The notes under the pieces were generated by a model, which ran no database searches, was not told where the DNA came from, and saw only the letters and a program-made list of their open reading frames with translations. Shown one piece after another: positions 32,613-44,300 of a stretch of DNA of 64,000 nucleotides. This DNA comes from Megaustenia siamemsis (taxonomy: Eukaryota > Mollusca > Gastropoda > Stylommatophora > Ariophantidae): positions 94,622,845 to 94,686,844 of the forward strand of contig JAVIAB010000124.1 in the NCBI GenBank assembly GCA_032433765.1, written 5' to 3'. Made by a program: the position numbers and the translations under genes. Every line of letters starts with the position of its first letter. Positions within the stretch are counted from its first letter, which is position 1.

Positions 32613-33457
32613 TATTTCGTTCTCAAATTCGTGGCCACAGAGTTTATTAATTTTCTCGGAAACTGTTTGATGGATTTCTGTAATTTTCGTGAAATCTTAT
32701 TTTTTTCACCGACCTTCAATCTGATTTTTTTGCCCGACTGTCATGCATTTAGGAAAGATTTTTGCTTATTTAAGGTGTAACAAAATATTATTTTCTTGCT
32801 TGTCCTAAATTTTAGGATTTTACAATACCCACATTTGTTGTAATCAACTCACCAATTAAAAAGGCAAACGTCACTATCACAACACACACTCTTAGCATCG
32901 TTTCGCATTCTTAACTTGTAAGACGCGTGGCTCTCCGAGGATTTGTTTTGTCATTTCATTTCCGGTTTCTTCTTAAATTGGTCCAGAGGCGTATTTTGAC
33001 AAAATATTTACTATTAATGAATATCCCTATATGTGTGATAATTTGTAAGCTGTTGTGAAGTAACTACTTGATTTTTTAAACCATGAAGAATTTAAAGTGT
33101 AAATTCATCACTATGCAAAATGTAACTGTGTACATGCACTTTTGCAAGGAATATAAAGGGGTCGATTATATTACTATTCAATGTAATACGGATACCTACG
33201 AATGCCTTTGGTTTGCATTGTTAGAAAATTAATATAATTTACAGTAAAATCTAATGTTAGGAGCATTCGGTTAGATATTTTCCTAAAATTATGTAACAAA
33301 AAACGATTTGTGAAAAATTCAGACTATCTTTGTACTTATATGTTATAAGATCTGAAGGTCGGTGAAAAAATAAGATTTCATGAAAAAGAATTACAGAAAT
33401 ACATCAAACAGTTTCCGAGATAATTAATAATATGGGCACGAATTTGTAAACGAACTA
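32613..33457. mobile_element. Non-autonomous DNA element with ~105-bp inverted repeats
   Basis: The left arm (TATTTCGTTCTCAAATTCGT, then GTGG...CTCGGAAACTGTTTGATG, ending in TTCACCGACCTTCA near 32720) is matched by the complement of the right arm starting at 33457 (TAGTTCGTTTACAAATTCGT). The arms are near-identical over about 105 bp. A TA flanks each end (32611-32612, 33458-33459), as in Tc1/mariner-type MITEs. There is no transposase. The ends differ from those of T1-T3, although the TA-TA(T/G)TTCGTT start is similar in style. Confidence 0.8.
32853..32898 (-). other. Possible signal-peptide exon inside the inverted-repeat element
   Basis: ATG on the minus strand opens 15 codons, MLRVCVVIVTFAFLI, a plausible hydrophobic secretion signal, and is followed by a near-consensus donor (ATTG then GTGAGTTG) in phase 1. 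Signal exons ending just after the hydrophobic core are common in secreted-peptide genes. No second exon was recognised downstream. It may be chance, since a 46-nt exon is easy to imagine. Confidence 0.2.
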
Positions 33458-33499
33458 TAGGTACAGAGTACACATGATCATTTTGAGGAGAAGATCAGA

Positions 33500-34315
33500 G
33501 CACTTTTGGGTATGTTCGAAGTGTTGTGATTATCTCTCTCTCTCTCTCTCTCTCTGCGATCAAGACTGAATCAGAGTAGGATTCCAGACTCTCTCATGAA
33601 TTCAGCTGTCTGTTTAAGAGAATCGATTGTCCCATATAGTTTCTATTCCAAGGAGGTGGGCTTAGACCACATTGCTCTTCTCGGGTCTGTGTACTGGAAG
33701 CAATCCTGTAAAACATGTTTTGTAGTCATATTGTCCAGTGTACAGTAGCATAGGCTGGTTGTACCTATTTTGAATTTGGTGAACATGTGATTTTTCATTT
33801 TATTTTGGCCAGTGCGTAGGCGAAGTATGATGACTTGATCCCTCCTTGATAGTTGGTGGTATCCGTCCCTCTCGTTATGCTTTGGGTGTTCTCGTTTCAA
33901 TTTTTCATGGAACTGACCGTTGATGATGAATTTGGCTTCATTATAACTGAGCGGATGGTTCTCTTGTGGTAATCTTCCTCCCTCTTTAGCTAATTTGTCT
34001 GCGTGTTCGTTCCCGTGTATATTACAGTGTGATGGTATCCACTGAATGACTACTCTCTGGAAGTTATTGCATAGTTTGTCCAGGATTGTTCTCAAGTCAT
34101 CTAGTTCATTGTTCTTGGGGCTATTTAGAGCTGATAGTGCTGACAGTGCATCAGTCAGAATCACCAATTTATTGTGCATGTTATTTTTGTGTTGAGTAGC
34201 CAGTGTTGCAGCATCTCTGATGGCCTCAGTTTCTGCTTTAAAGTTGTTTGAACATTTTCCAGTAGCTAAAGTCTTGGTGATCTCGTCCTGGTTATTCAGC
34301 GTCAGGAACACACCT
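33500..34315 (-). mobile_element. LINE-G, 5'-truncated non-LTR retrotransposon with RNase H
   Basis: RNase H-bearing 3' portion followed by a UTR (GAGTCTGGAATCCTACTCTG) and a (GA)n tail, seen on the plus strand as TCTCTC at 33535-33556. The same UTR and tail recur at 52095-52300. It resembles the I-type LINEs described in snails (such as Nimbus of Biomphalaria), from memory only. Confidence 0.75.
33643..34311 (-). CDS. LINE-G RNase H C-terminal fragment
   Basis: 222 open codons. RNase H residues visible are E27 (FKAETEAI), D54 (ILTDALSAL), H95 (WIPSHCNIHG) and D105 (GNEHADKLAKEG). The first catalytic Asp (normally in YTDGS) is missing because the copy breaks off or shifts frame just upstream, at a GGGGGV run. 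After the domain comes a tail with RRDQVIILRLRTGQNKMKNH and a zinc-binding-like CYCTLDNMTTKHVLQDC. The domain would be inactive as it stands. Start Met arbitrary. Confidence 0.7.
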   Translation of the reverse strand: MFLTLNNQDEITKTLATGKCSNNFKAETEAIRDAATLATQHKNNMHNKLVILTDALSALSALNSPKNNELDDLRTILDKLCNNFQRVVIQWIPSHCNIHGNEHADKLAKEGGRLPQENHPLSYNEAKFIINGQFHEKLKREHPKHNERDGYHQLSRRDQVIILRLRTGQNKMKNHMFTKFKIGTTSLCYCTLDNMTTKHVLQDCFQYTDPRRAMWSKPTSLE

Positions 34316-34483
34316 CCCCCTCATTTCTCTACTCTAATCAATGAAAGACGGAGTGGGGTTTCGTACATGACTTATCGGCATCGATGAGATTCCCGGAGGT
34401 TCATGATAGTTCAGAGGAACTTATAGTCTGTTGTTTGATGTGTGATGGTGATGGTATAATGATCAACTAATAACTACATCAAG

Positions 34484-34765
34484 CTCGGGCAGATGGTGCT
34501 CTTAAGCCTGGGAGGGCCGACCATCTAAGGGCAGAATCCCCCTACAGAAAAGACAATCTACTGTCTTGCAGGAAGATTGATGACAATCAAAGGCTAAGGA
34601 AAGCAAACCTGAATAAAATGCTGGGGTATTTTTTTCCCCAACCACGAGTACAACTGACACTCGTGCCGCATTCCCGCTTCCGGCGGGAATCCAACACGGT
34701 TGTCCGAAAGTTGGCAGCCCAGTCGGGCGGTTTTCGCAACTAGTCTACCAAGGCCCCAATTTTTC
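34484..34765 (+). repeat. Composite SINE-like repeat, copy 1
   Basis: CTCGGGCAGATGGTGCTC through CAAAGGCTAAGGAAAGCAAA (34484-34610) matches 51916-52045. The following part (CATTCCCGCTTCCGGCGGGA, 34669-34688) contains a GC-rich hairpin and is not shared. No coding potential. Confidence 0.6.
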
Positions 34766-34920
34766 TAGATATTACAACGGACTGTCAAAAGCTTTGAACT
34801 TACTCATAAATCTTCGAGGTTGACAGCAATGTTGTGTATTCTTGTAAAGATGCGATAATGGTTGAAATCCCCGCACGTTAAAGAGAAATTGACGGGAAAC
34901 TAATAACGTTATAGAAATAT

Positions 34921-35947
34921 ATCTTCCTCTTCTTTCCTCATCTGCCTTTCAGCGTCGAGGGGAGATATAATTTGCGGTCTTTTACTTTTCTGTTCGCCTC
35001 TGCTGCTGTTATGTTTCCTAGTGCTTCTAATATTCCATCGATCCATCTTTTTCTTGGTCGACCCTTGGGCCTGGTGTTCTCACAACGTTTATTGAAGGCT
35101 CGTTGTGTTGTGTTTTGATCTTTCTGCCTTGTCACGTGGCGAAATCATTTTATCTGTTGTTTCCTTATATATTCTATGGTGAATATATTCCTAGCTTTTT
35201 TCTCAGTTCTTCATTTCTGATCTTATCTCTCAGACTGTTTCCTGTCATTCGTCTAACACATTTCATCTCTGTAGAGGTTATTTTTCTTATTGTTCTTGCA
35301 TCTAGGGTCCAGGTCTGGCATTGGTAGCACAACGTTGGGAAGAAGATTGTATTGTACAGTGCTCGTTTTGCCTCCAGAGTTATTTCCTTGTTGGACAATA
35401 GTGGTGATAACTGTCCAATGATTTGACAAGCTTTGTTGCATCTTGATTCTATCTCTGCTGTTTGAGAATTATCGTTTGTCATTAGACTTCCTAGGTATTT
35501 GAAATCCTCTACTAGTTGTCTGCTTTCTATAGTTATGATGATCTTCTGTTTATTTTTGGCGACTTTCATGACTTCTGTTTTGTTGATGTTGATTTTCATG
35601 TTGTATTTTGTTGCTGAGGTGTTGAGTTTGTTTAAGTGTTCTTGTAGGTCTTCTATTGTTTCATGTATTAGTGCCTGATCGTCTGCAAATAAAAGCTCGT
35701 TGATCTCCTCTCTCTGTGATGGGTTGGCTAACTTGCATATATAGTCCATGTATGTAATAAACAGTAGGGGGGATAGTACGCACCCCTGTCTTAGACCTTA
35801 TCTAACTTCGAAGTGGTCTGTGTAGCCTGCTGCTGTTCTCACCCTGCAGCTACTGTTGATGTAGAGACTTTTAATTAGGTTGATTAGATGTTGGCTTACT
35901 CCGTATGTTGTTAGTATTTCCCACAGTTGCTCTCTGTTTACTCTGTA
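34921..35947 (-). mobile_element. LINE-C, 5'-truncated non-LTR retrotransposon
   Basis: The minus strand reads from YRVNREQLWEILTTYG through the catalytic box to the C-terminus and a GAAGAGGAAGAT tail. A stop replaces a codon just before LRQGC (near 35797). The 5' break falls at a CA/TA microsatellite at 35948. Further copies are at 41850, 47660, 49212, 62282 and 63712. Confidence 0.8.
34938..35830 (-). pseudogene. LINE-C reverse transcriptase fragment
   Basis: The main open piece (35174-35749, 191 codons) contains INELLFADDQALIHE with the FADD catalytic box, DFKYLGSLMTNDNSQ, and KCVRRMTGNSLRDKIRNEEL. A second piece (34938-35135) contains RPRKRWIDGILEALG, the usual LINE C-terminal block. A frameshift near 35170 separates them. 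No full protein is possible. Confidence 0.75.
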
Positions 35948-35952
35948 TAAAT

Positions 35953-36005
<53 letters not shown>

Positions 36006-36007
36006 CA

Positions 36008-36040
<33 letters not shown>

Positions 36041-36090
36041 CACACACACACACATATATATACGTATATATATATATATATATATATAGT
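35948..36090. repeat. (CA)n/(TA)n compound microsatellite
   Basis: Alternating CA, TA and GTATATAC blocks, nearly symmetrical; able to form hairpins. Confidence 0.9.
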
Positions 36091-36564
36091 TGTTATGGGT
36101 CTGTAAAAAGGATGTGCATTTTAATGTAAATGAGTAATGGCATATATGTGTGCGCTGACGTATTCTTTAGCCCTTCTCTAAGTATTCACCCTGTAGGCGG
36201 GGCCCTTCTTTCATCGCTTCTTCCTCTTCCTGATATCCAAATTGTAAAATGTTATAAAACTGGGCCCTAAACACATTTCCACGTTTAGATATTCAGTTCT
36301 ACATTTTTCACTTACACTGCACCCCGGCGCTTTTCATTACAGGCACACATGATAAAACATTTCAGACAAACAAAAAGGACATATGCCTATCACGTAATAT
36401 GAAAAATAGACAAACATGACAGACAAACCTAGCAACAACAGGATAGAGACAGACAGGCAGGTCGGGACTGAGGAGAAAAACGAGGTATGACAAAGAAAAG
36501 GAAAAAATAGAACAGTCAGGAAGGAATGGCAGTTTGACATGATAAACGGGAAAACAGACATAAC

Positions 36565-37138
<574 letters not shown>

Positions 37139-37364
37139 ATATACTGACAGAAAAGTCAAGCAAGACAAATGATTTAGTTTTATCTAAGTTGATCATTGTC
37201 GTAGTCAAACTATTACGTTTACTATTAAATATATAACATAATAAATTGTCGATTGTTGCATGGTCGTCCTGATCACTGCCAACAATTGCGCTTAATAAGA
37301 TGCATTTCAAATATATTTTTACAATGTTTGTTTATCATGTCTTGTTTATCCTTTCTGCCCTTTT

Positions 37365-38420
37365 GTTGTCCGACCTGTGTGTTCTCTATGTTCCAGCTTG
37401 TTTTCCTGTCTTTGTCCTGCTGTTGTCAATCTCTGTCCTCTCTGTTCCTGAATGTTTGAATGTCTCTGTCCTGTTGGTGTCCATCTGTCTGTCCCCTATG
37501 TTCCAGCCTGACCTGACTGTCTCTGTCCTGTTGGTGTCCATCTGTCTGTCCTCTATGTTCCAGCCTGACCTGGCCTATCTCTGTCCTGTTGGTGTCTATA
37601 TGTCTGTCTTCTATATTCCAGCCTGACCTGGCCTGTCTCTGTTCTGTTGTTGTCCATCTGTCTGTCCACTATGTTTTAGTCTGTCCAGGCCTATTTCTTT
37701 CCTGTTGTTGCCCATCTGTTTGTCCTTTATGTTCCAATCTGTCCTGGCCTATTTCTGTCCTGTTGTTGTCCATCTGTTTGTCCTCTATGTTCCAGCCCGT
37801 CCTGGCCTATTTCTGTCCTGTTGTTGTCCATCTGTTTGTCCTCTATGTTCCAATCTGTCCTGGCCTATTTCTGTCCTGTTGGTTTCCATATGTCTGTCCT
37901 CTATGTTCCAGCCTGTCCTGGCCTATTTTTGTCCTGTTGTTGTCCATCTGTTTGTCCTCAATGTTCCAATCTGTCCTGGCCTATTTCTGTCCTGTTGTTG
38001 TCCATCTGTTTGTCCTCAATGTTCCAATCTGTCCTGGCCTATTTCTGTCCTGTTGTTGTCCATCTGTTTGTCCTCTATGTTCCAATCTGTCCTGGCCTAT
38101 TTCTGTCCTGTTGTTGTCTATCTGTTTGTCCTCTATGTTCCAGCCTGTCCTGGCCTATTTCTGTTCTGTTGGTGTCCATATGTCTGTCCTCTATGTTCCA
38201 GTCTGTCCTGGCCTGCCTCTGTCCCGTTGTTGTCCATCTGTCTGTTCTCTATGTTCCAGCCTGACCTGGCCTCTCTCTGTTCTGTTGTTGTCCATCTGTT
38301 TGTCCTCTATGTTCCAGTCTGTCCTGGCCTGTCTTTGTCCTGTTGTTGTCCATCTGTCTGTTCTCTATGTTCCACTCTGTCCTGGTCTGTCTCTGTCCTT
38401 TTACTGCACGGTCTGTCAGT
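37365..38420. repeat. 57-58-bp minisatellite, about 18 units
   Basis: The unit includes TGTCCTGTTGTTGTCCATCT and CTCTATGTTCCA. Left units have GTCTCTGTCCTGTTGGTGTCC and middle units CTATTTCTGTCCTGTTGTTG. Because 58 is not a multiple of three, the array is open in all three plus frames; the resulting 147-, 255- and 284-codon frames encode the same peptide in rotated order and are not accepted as genes. Confidence 0.92.
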
Positions 38421-38931
38421 CTTTTCTGTGCTGGCCAGTCTGACTGTCTGTGTCCTACTGTTTATCCATTGATCCTGCCTTCATACCTATTTGTATGTCA
38501 CATATATCTTTCTGAATTATAGTCTCCTGCATGTCAGTGATGGAATCATATGTTTATTGGACACACAGCTAATCCCGGCTCAACATCCTACTAAATTAAC
38601 TATTTCCCTTACAACTTTCATCCAACGCCCTCTTTCAGTATGATCACACCACATCAATATTATTTTTATCCTCGCCACAAAATTGCATCATAGGCAGCAC
38701 CGTCCCTGGATCACTAAACCGCTCCCAAAGAGACGGTATGCCGTACGTTAGAACTCTCTGTTTTAAATATAATTTTTTGAAATGTAACGGGTTACCAGTG
38801 CTGTGTTCAGTTTTTTGTCAATAGTATTTAACAGAAAATAAGTATCAATTTCAGGACAATCAACACTTTTATAAATTGTAGCCAACAATCTTCCCTCCTC
38901 TCTCTGTCTATCCCTATCTCTTCCCCACTGG

Positions 38932-38936
<5 letters not shown>

Positions 38937-38966
<30 letters not shown>
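38937..38966. repeat. (TC)n microsatellite
   Basis: About 14 TC units on the plus strand. Confidence 0.9.
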
Positions 38967-38968
<2 letters not shown>

Positions 38969-38989
38969 CATTCACATTATCTTCCAGTA

Positions 38990-39700
38990 TATTGAAATAA
39001 AGGACTCAGCCTTAATAGCAAAAAGACAGAGGTAACAACAAAGAAAAAGACATCACCTCAGTGCAAAATAAAGACAAGTGGAACAATATTAAAACAGGTA
39101 AATTAATTTAAATTTTTGGCAACTTTGTTAACCTCAGACGGAAGATGTACAAAAGAGGTGAGATGCAGGATGGCTCAGGCAAAAGCAGCTTTCTAAAAAA
39201 TGAGGAAGATACTATATAATCCTTTTTTGACAATAGAAAAAAGAAAAAGAGTTCTTAAATGTTACGTAGAGCCAGTCTTAACATATGGATGCGAATCATG
39301 GAAAATAGGTCAACAGACAAGAAAATCACTTGAGTCTGTAGAAATGTGGTTTTTACAGAAGAATGTTGAGAGTACCATGGACAGCTAAGAAGAGTAATGA
39401 AGATGTTCTGAGAGAAGTCAAAGCAAAAATAGAGCTAACTTCCAATATATTAGGAAGAAACTATCGTCATTTTGGCCATGTAATGAGAAGAGAACAACTG
39501 GAATATATTGTAACAACTGGAAAAATTGAGGGACGAAGAGATAGAGGGAAGCAAAGAGAAAAATTAACCAGACAGCTTAAGAGAATGGCTTGGTAGAAGG
39601 TCAACAACAGAAATGATAAATAGCTGCCGAAATAGAAAGTTGTGGAGAGACATGATCACCTACGCCAGTAGGCCCGGTACTTGATAATGATGATGATGAT
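38990..39700 (+). mobile_element. LINE-A 3' copy
   Basis: Starts in the GLSLNSKKTE region, passes KRVLKCYVEPVLTYGCESW, RVPWTAKKSNEDVLREVKAK and [20 protein letters not shown], and ends in TGATAATGATGATGATGAT. Two frameshifts. It lies downstream of R2. Confidence 0.8.
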
Positions 39701-39997
39701 ATTGAAATAATATATGTAAAGGTACCAAAGTAGTGCTTTCTTGCATTTGCAGCACTTGTTATTACTTGTCCACTTGGTCCTCAACTTCAGTTGTATTAGA
39801 CACATTTAAACTTGTTTTGCCACAAGATCACAACTGGTTTCTTAACCATTAGATCAATGTCATGATTACAACAGACAATTATTTCATGTATAATCCCCAT
39901 TGCGAATTGAATTTTTGCAAGAAAATGTATGGGCATTAATAATATGATTATAGGTGTAAACAGGCCAATGCCAACAGAGAGATCTGGAACGTGTTTA

Positions 39998-40375
39998 TGG
40001 TTATGCTTAGTCGAAGGCCCCGGTAACACTACAAACGAATTAAAATCCATAATTACTCAACTACCCGTGTCAGTGGAATCATCCTAATTAAAATATTCAT
40101 CTTGTTGAAGGATTCAAACAAAGAAAGACAGCTGCAGTCCGCTTCATAGCAGCGATTGCACACGCCAAAAGACATACGGCCAAGCGGCACCGAAAGTGAA
40201 CGCAGCTGAACTGTCCTTCGTCATCCAATATATTCATTCATTGTATGCAATCGGAATATCTAAACACAATCCAGATGAAACAAACAACTAATGGTGTGCA
40301 CAGAGCACTAACTCAGTAGCTCCGGCAGCAAGTCGGATTTGGAATATGAGGAAACTGCAACAAGGAATACTTTTC
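39998..40375 (+). repeat. Dispersed repeat DR1, most complete copy
   Basis: Contains all blocks shared by the other copies: CAAACGAATTAAAATCCATA, GTGGAATCATCC, CACACGCCAAAAGACATA, GAAAGTGAACGCAGC, then a right part (GTGTGCACAGAGCACT, then AACTCAGTAGCTCCGGCAGC) found only here and in copy 1. No long terminal inverted repeat is obvious. Confidence 0.65.
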
Positions 40376-40794
40376 GGATCGAGTCTCATTGGTTCTTGCC
40401 GCCTATCCGTCACATTGACCTGTATCTCAATCATCTGAAACGTGTTTATGTAAATATAAACAAGGTAGTTGATTTGCGATACAAGTGCCTCATTCTCCAT
40501 CCAGAATACATGTATCGTGTGAATGTATGTTTGCAATCTTCGCATTTCTATTAACTCGTATTTCAGTCACAGCCACATTTGAAGGAATCCTCTATCCTTT
40601 AAAGAGTCAATGTCAAGAAAGTGTCAATTGCCACTTTATTTTTTGTTCTCACATGTTCTTAACTCATAGACCAATAAATATCATCTGTAGAAAATATTGG
40701 CTTAACTAAACATGAAAAGTAATTGTGAGAAAAATGTATCTAGCATTCCATAAAATTTCAAAATAGTTCCTTGTCACGCGTGGATTTGTAAATG

Positions 40795-41394
40795 TCACGA
40801 AACTTTATCACAACAAAACAGCAGCTGAAAAGTGTCCCTGTACTTGCTACTCATGTGATAATATATGAAGATGTTAACTGATGAGTTGACTGATTCCATG
40901 ACAAAACCAACTCCACCTAACACAAAGATGATGTTTTTGTATTTTCCATTAATTGAAACTTCCGGCTCAGTTACCATAGCAACAAAGATGATGACAAGAG
41001 GAACAGAACATGCAATAAAGTGTGTGGATATCATCACAACCATTCTAGACACCTTCTGATTACGAGTGGAGACGTTCACTGCTTGTGTGGATGTTGTTTT
41101 TAAATTCCTCCAGTTGGTGTTGCTCTTCAGTTTAATTACCAAGATTGCAGTACACACAATGATGATCATAAAGGCGCTAAAAGAAACAAGAGCATTGTTA
41201 ATAACAAAAGAGACCTTTTCAACAATGTCTCTACCTTCTTTGAATACTAGGCCGATGATAGTTTTATTTTTTGCTGGAAAAAATACTATCTCCAACTGAT
41301 TGACAACGAAGACTGGAGTCATACCTGCTATAAGGATAATGAACATAGACACTGTGATAATTGACATTCTCTTTGGCGTGACCACGTTTTTAAC
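40795..41394 (-). CDS. R2 exon 3 (TM4 to C-terminus)
   Basis: 600 nt, 199 residues and a TGA stop. The acceptor TTTCAG precedes GTTAAAAACG. It starts VKNVVTPKRMS and contains TM4, a loop with NKT, TM5, the RNQKVSR loop, TM6 with EPEVSINGKYKN after it, TM7, and a short tail ending LLFCCDKVS. Confidence 0.87.
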   Translation of the reverse strand, partial: VKNVVTPKRMSIITVSMFIILIAGMTPVFVVNQLEIVFFPAKNKTIIGLVFKEGRDIVEKVSFVINNALVSFSAFMIIIVCTAILVIKLKSNTNWRNLKTTSTQAVNVSTRNQKVSRMVVMISTHFIACSVPLVIIFVAMVTEPEVSINGKYKNIIFVLGGVGFVMESVNSSVNIFIYYHMSSKYRDTFQLLFCCDKVS

Positions 41395-44300
41395 CTGAAA
41401 CACAATAACAGTTAAGCATTATTTTATATATTTTCATTTCTGTCACGAAAGCTAACTAGAAGAGTAGATATCATCTCCATCTTCTGTCTCATGTCGATGT
41501 AATAGAAGTTATGTGATTTGGTAACGAGCGTTATAAAATGTAGAAAGGCGGGTGTCGTATTATACTTTCTTAATTACCAAAACATCCGACGGAGCTAGTC
41601 GCCGCCTATTGAAAGGTTCTAGATGCTCGCCTCATTATATGTAGTGACATATAGAACAGAGAATGAGCAGACCACTTTCCTCGATAGAGCCTTCATGCGG
41701 ATAGACAACACATTGGTATCAGTCACAATCAGCATTTTCTTATCTCTGTCCTTGTGAGATAATTACCCATAACATAGTCTTCTTCTTCTACCTTTTCAGC
41801 TCCCTATGGAGCATAGATCTTCAACAAACACTTTCCTATTCACACTCTATGGAGGAAATTATTCCTAGCTTTTCTTTTCTCAGTTTTAAATTTTTGATCA
41901 TATCTCTCAGGCTGTATCCTGTCATTCGTCTAACACATTTCATCTAGATAGTGTTTGTCATTTTCATTGTTCTTGCATCTACGGTCCGGGTTTGGCATTG
42001 GTAGCACAACGTTGGAATGAAGAATGTATTTGTAGAGCTATATGGCCCTTTTCGTCTTGTCAGACGGTCTAGTGGAGGCTATTGTGCATTTTTTATTATT
42101 TTTGAGCTTTTGTTTTTGTCGAACAGCTTCTGTCGTGACTGATTCTACCAATGTTTGACAAGCACGTACGGCCACAGAATGAACAAGTCAGGCCCACTGA
42201 TCCACATGGTTCCATTCTTTTTCATGAATCTTTTCTCTTCTAGTGTTGCCTTAGCACAGTCTCAAAAGATGTTATACCATTCCCCATGATGAGCGATCCA
42301 CATAATAGTGTGTTAAGCACACAAGTTTGATATATTGAGAGTTGGGTCGTTAGTGTTAGTTTCGTGTTGTTCTAGGCCCTTTCTGCAAAGATGTAGTGGT
42401 TATTATAAATATTAGTTATATTGTGAGATCGTCTAGGCTTACGATATAATAAAGAACCTAAAATTAAGTACAAATATGAAAAAAATGTATTGAATATATT
42501 AAATACAACGCTGTGCCTGTAGAGAACAATGTAAAATCAATACAAAATGGTGTTAAGCTGCTAAACTAATAGAGAGACGAGGCAAACTACGATGTTTCGG
42601 CATAAGCGTTCATCAGGTACAAAACAAACAATTATACACAGATCGCATCATTTCTTTGCTAAACGGAATGTGGTTTGGTTTGCTATTTTACATACTCCTT
42701 CTCAGTGGGGTGGACAACAACTTTTTTTAAAAAAATTAGACACATGGCATTTGAGCACATTGAGAACACTAATTTGTTATAAGCTTGTCTCATTCTTTCC
42801 ATTACAAAAATAATGTTAGAACTTTACTTTATATACATCTGTTATACATAATTATATGTATATACCAGTACTAGTAAGTTAGGATCCGCGATGGCTCAGA
42901 GTTAGTGAACTGGGCTGCAAAGGACAAGAGGTTTCCAGGTTTACCCAGCCTTAAATGGGTACCTGATTTTTTCCTTGTAAAGTAAAGCAACACGGGTGTA
43001 ATATCGACCACATTACCCCAAATTTTGTGCCGAAAGTGTGTACAAATTACGGTTACTAACACCATATTTCCTATACGCCACTTAGCGTGACGGGACTCTT
43101 TACTTTACTTACTTGTATGTTAGGTTATGGATGTCAACGACAACTCTCACCTGTAATGGAGCAGTCACACACAGGCATCTCTCCAGTGTTATCAAAGCAG
43201 TCATCCAAGCAGTCACTCGGGTAAACATCACGTGAGGCCAAGAGCCGGTGAGTGTCTGAAACTCCAATGGTTCAAAAGGTAGATCTGCGTCCCCAAACGC
43301 TGGAGTCAGACATATGTTTGTCCAAATCAACGGAACGAGACAGCCGAGATCGGATAGCGCCAGACCTAAAATTTAGACGAGAAACAGACAAACAATTATT
43401 TCTCTTCATCTTTGGTGTAATGTTGCGTTTTGTTGTCTGATGCTTTTTTTCCCCACAGTCATTCGATACAAATACCGGAAGGCATAAACTCTGCTACAGA
43501 TCTTTAGTTCGACAAAGGCATCTCTGAATGTTTAATTCTAATGTAGAGAGTGTATGATTTTGTTGGCTTTTGTGTCAATGGAATATTTTTTAAGAACTGT
43601 TTTAGCTACCATTGAAAAGAATAGATTGTGTCAAATCTTTAAACTCTTCCAGAATTCTTTCACAGGAAAAAAAATCGAAAGGTTTATTCAAATTATTTTT
43701 TGTATAAAGGTGTTCCTTGGTGGGTTTGGGCGGGTAGACGATAGACAGCAGGGACACATTAAGTCCGATATTATTTCATAAATCTAACTAAAGATATACT
43801 TGATATTATGGTTACCATTTCAATGTTACGAGTAATTCCACGCAGCGGAATCCCGAAACAGGTTTGAGTAGTAAAAGTCTCGTAGATTAACAACAACATG
43901 AAGGACAACAGCAGAGACAACGTGCCCCACATGTGCAGGATGAAAATAAACTATAATAAATAACAAAATATGTTATATGTTTACATTGCTAGAATATACC
44001 TGTCAACTTTGTTTCTCTTATAAGTGCTCTTTTAAGTGCCTCTTTTGGTCTTCCTCTTTGTACATACCCTGATGTTTCTCATAGAAGAGCCTGTTTTGAA
44101 ATTATCTTCTCTATTCTCATCATGCAGCACACATCCACATTAATATATAAATAGATAAGACTGTTGCCACAAGTGAAGAAAGAAAAGACAGCGACAGCAC
44201 TCATCTTCATTGAGAACAACCTATTAAAAGAAACGACAGACTTGACATATTATTAAATGTAAACAATCCTCAAGGGTACACTTCACAAAGGGACTGACAA

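Noticed and set aside
37300..38472. Three overlapping Cys/Val/Leu-rich frames resembling a cysteine-rich secreted protein
   Set aside because: They are the same 57-58-bp satellite in rotated frames, with no signal, domain or splice context.
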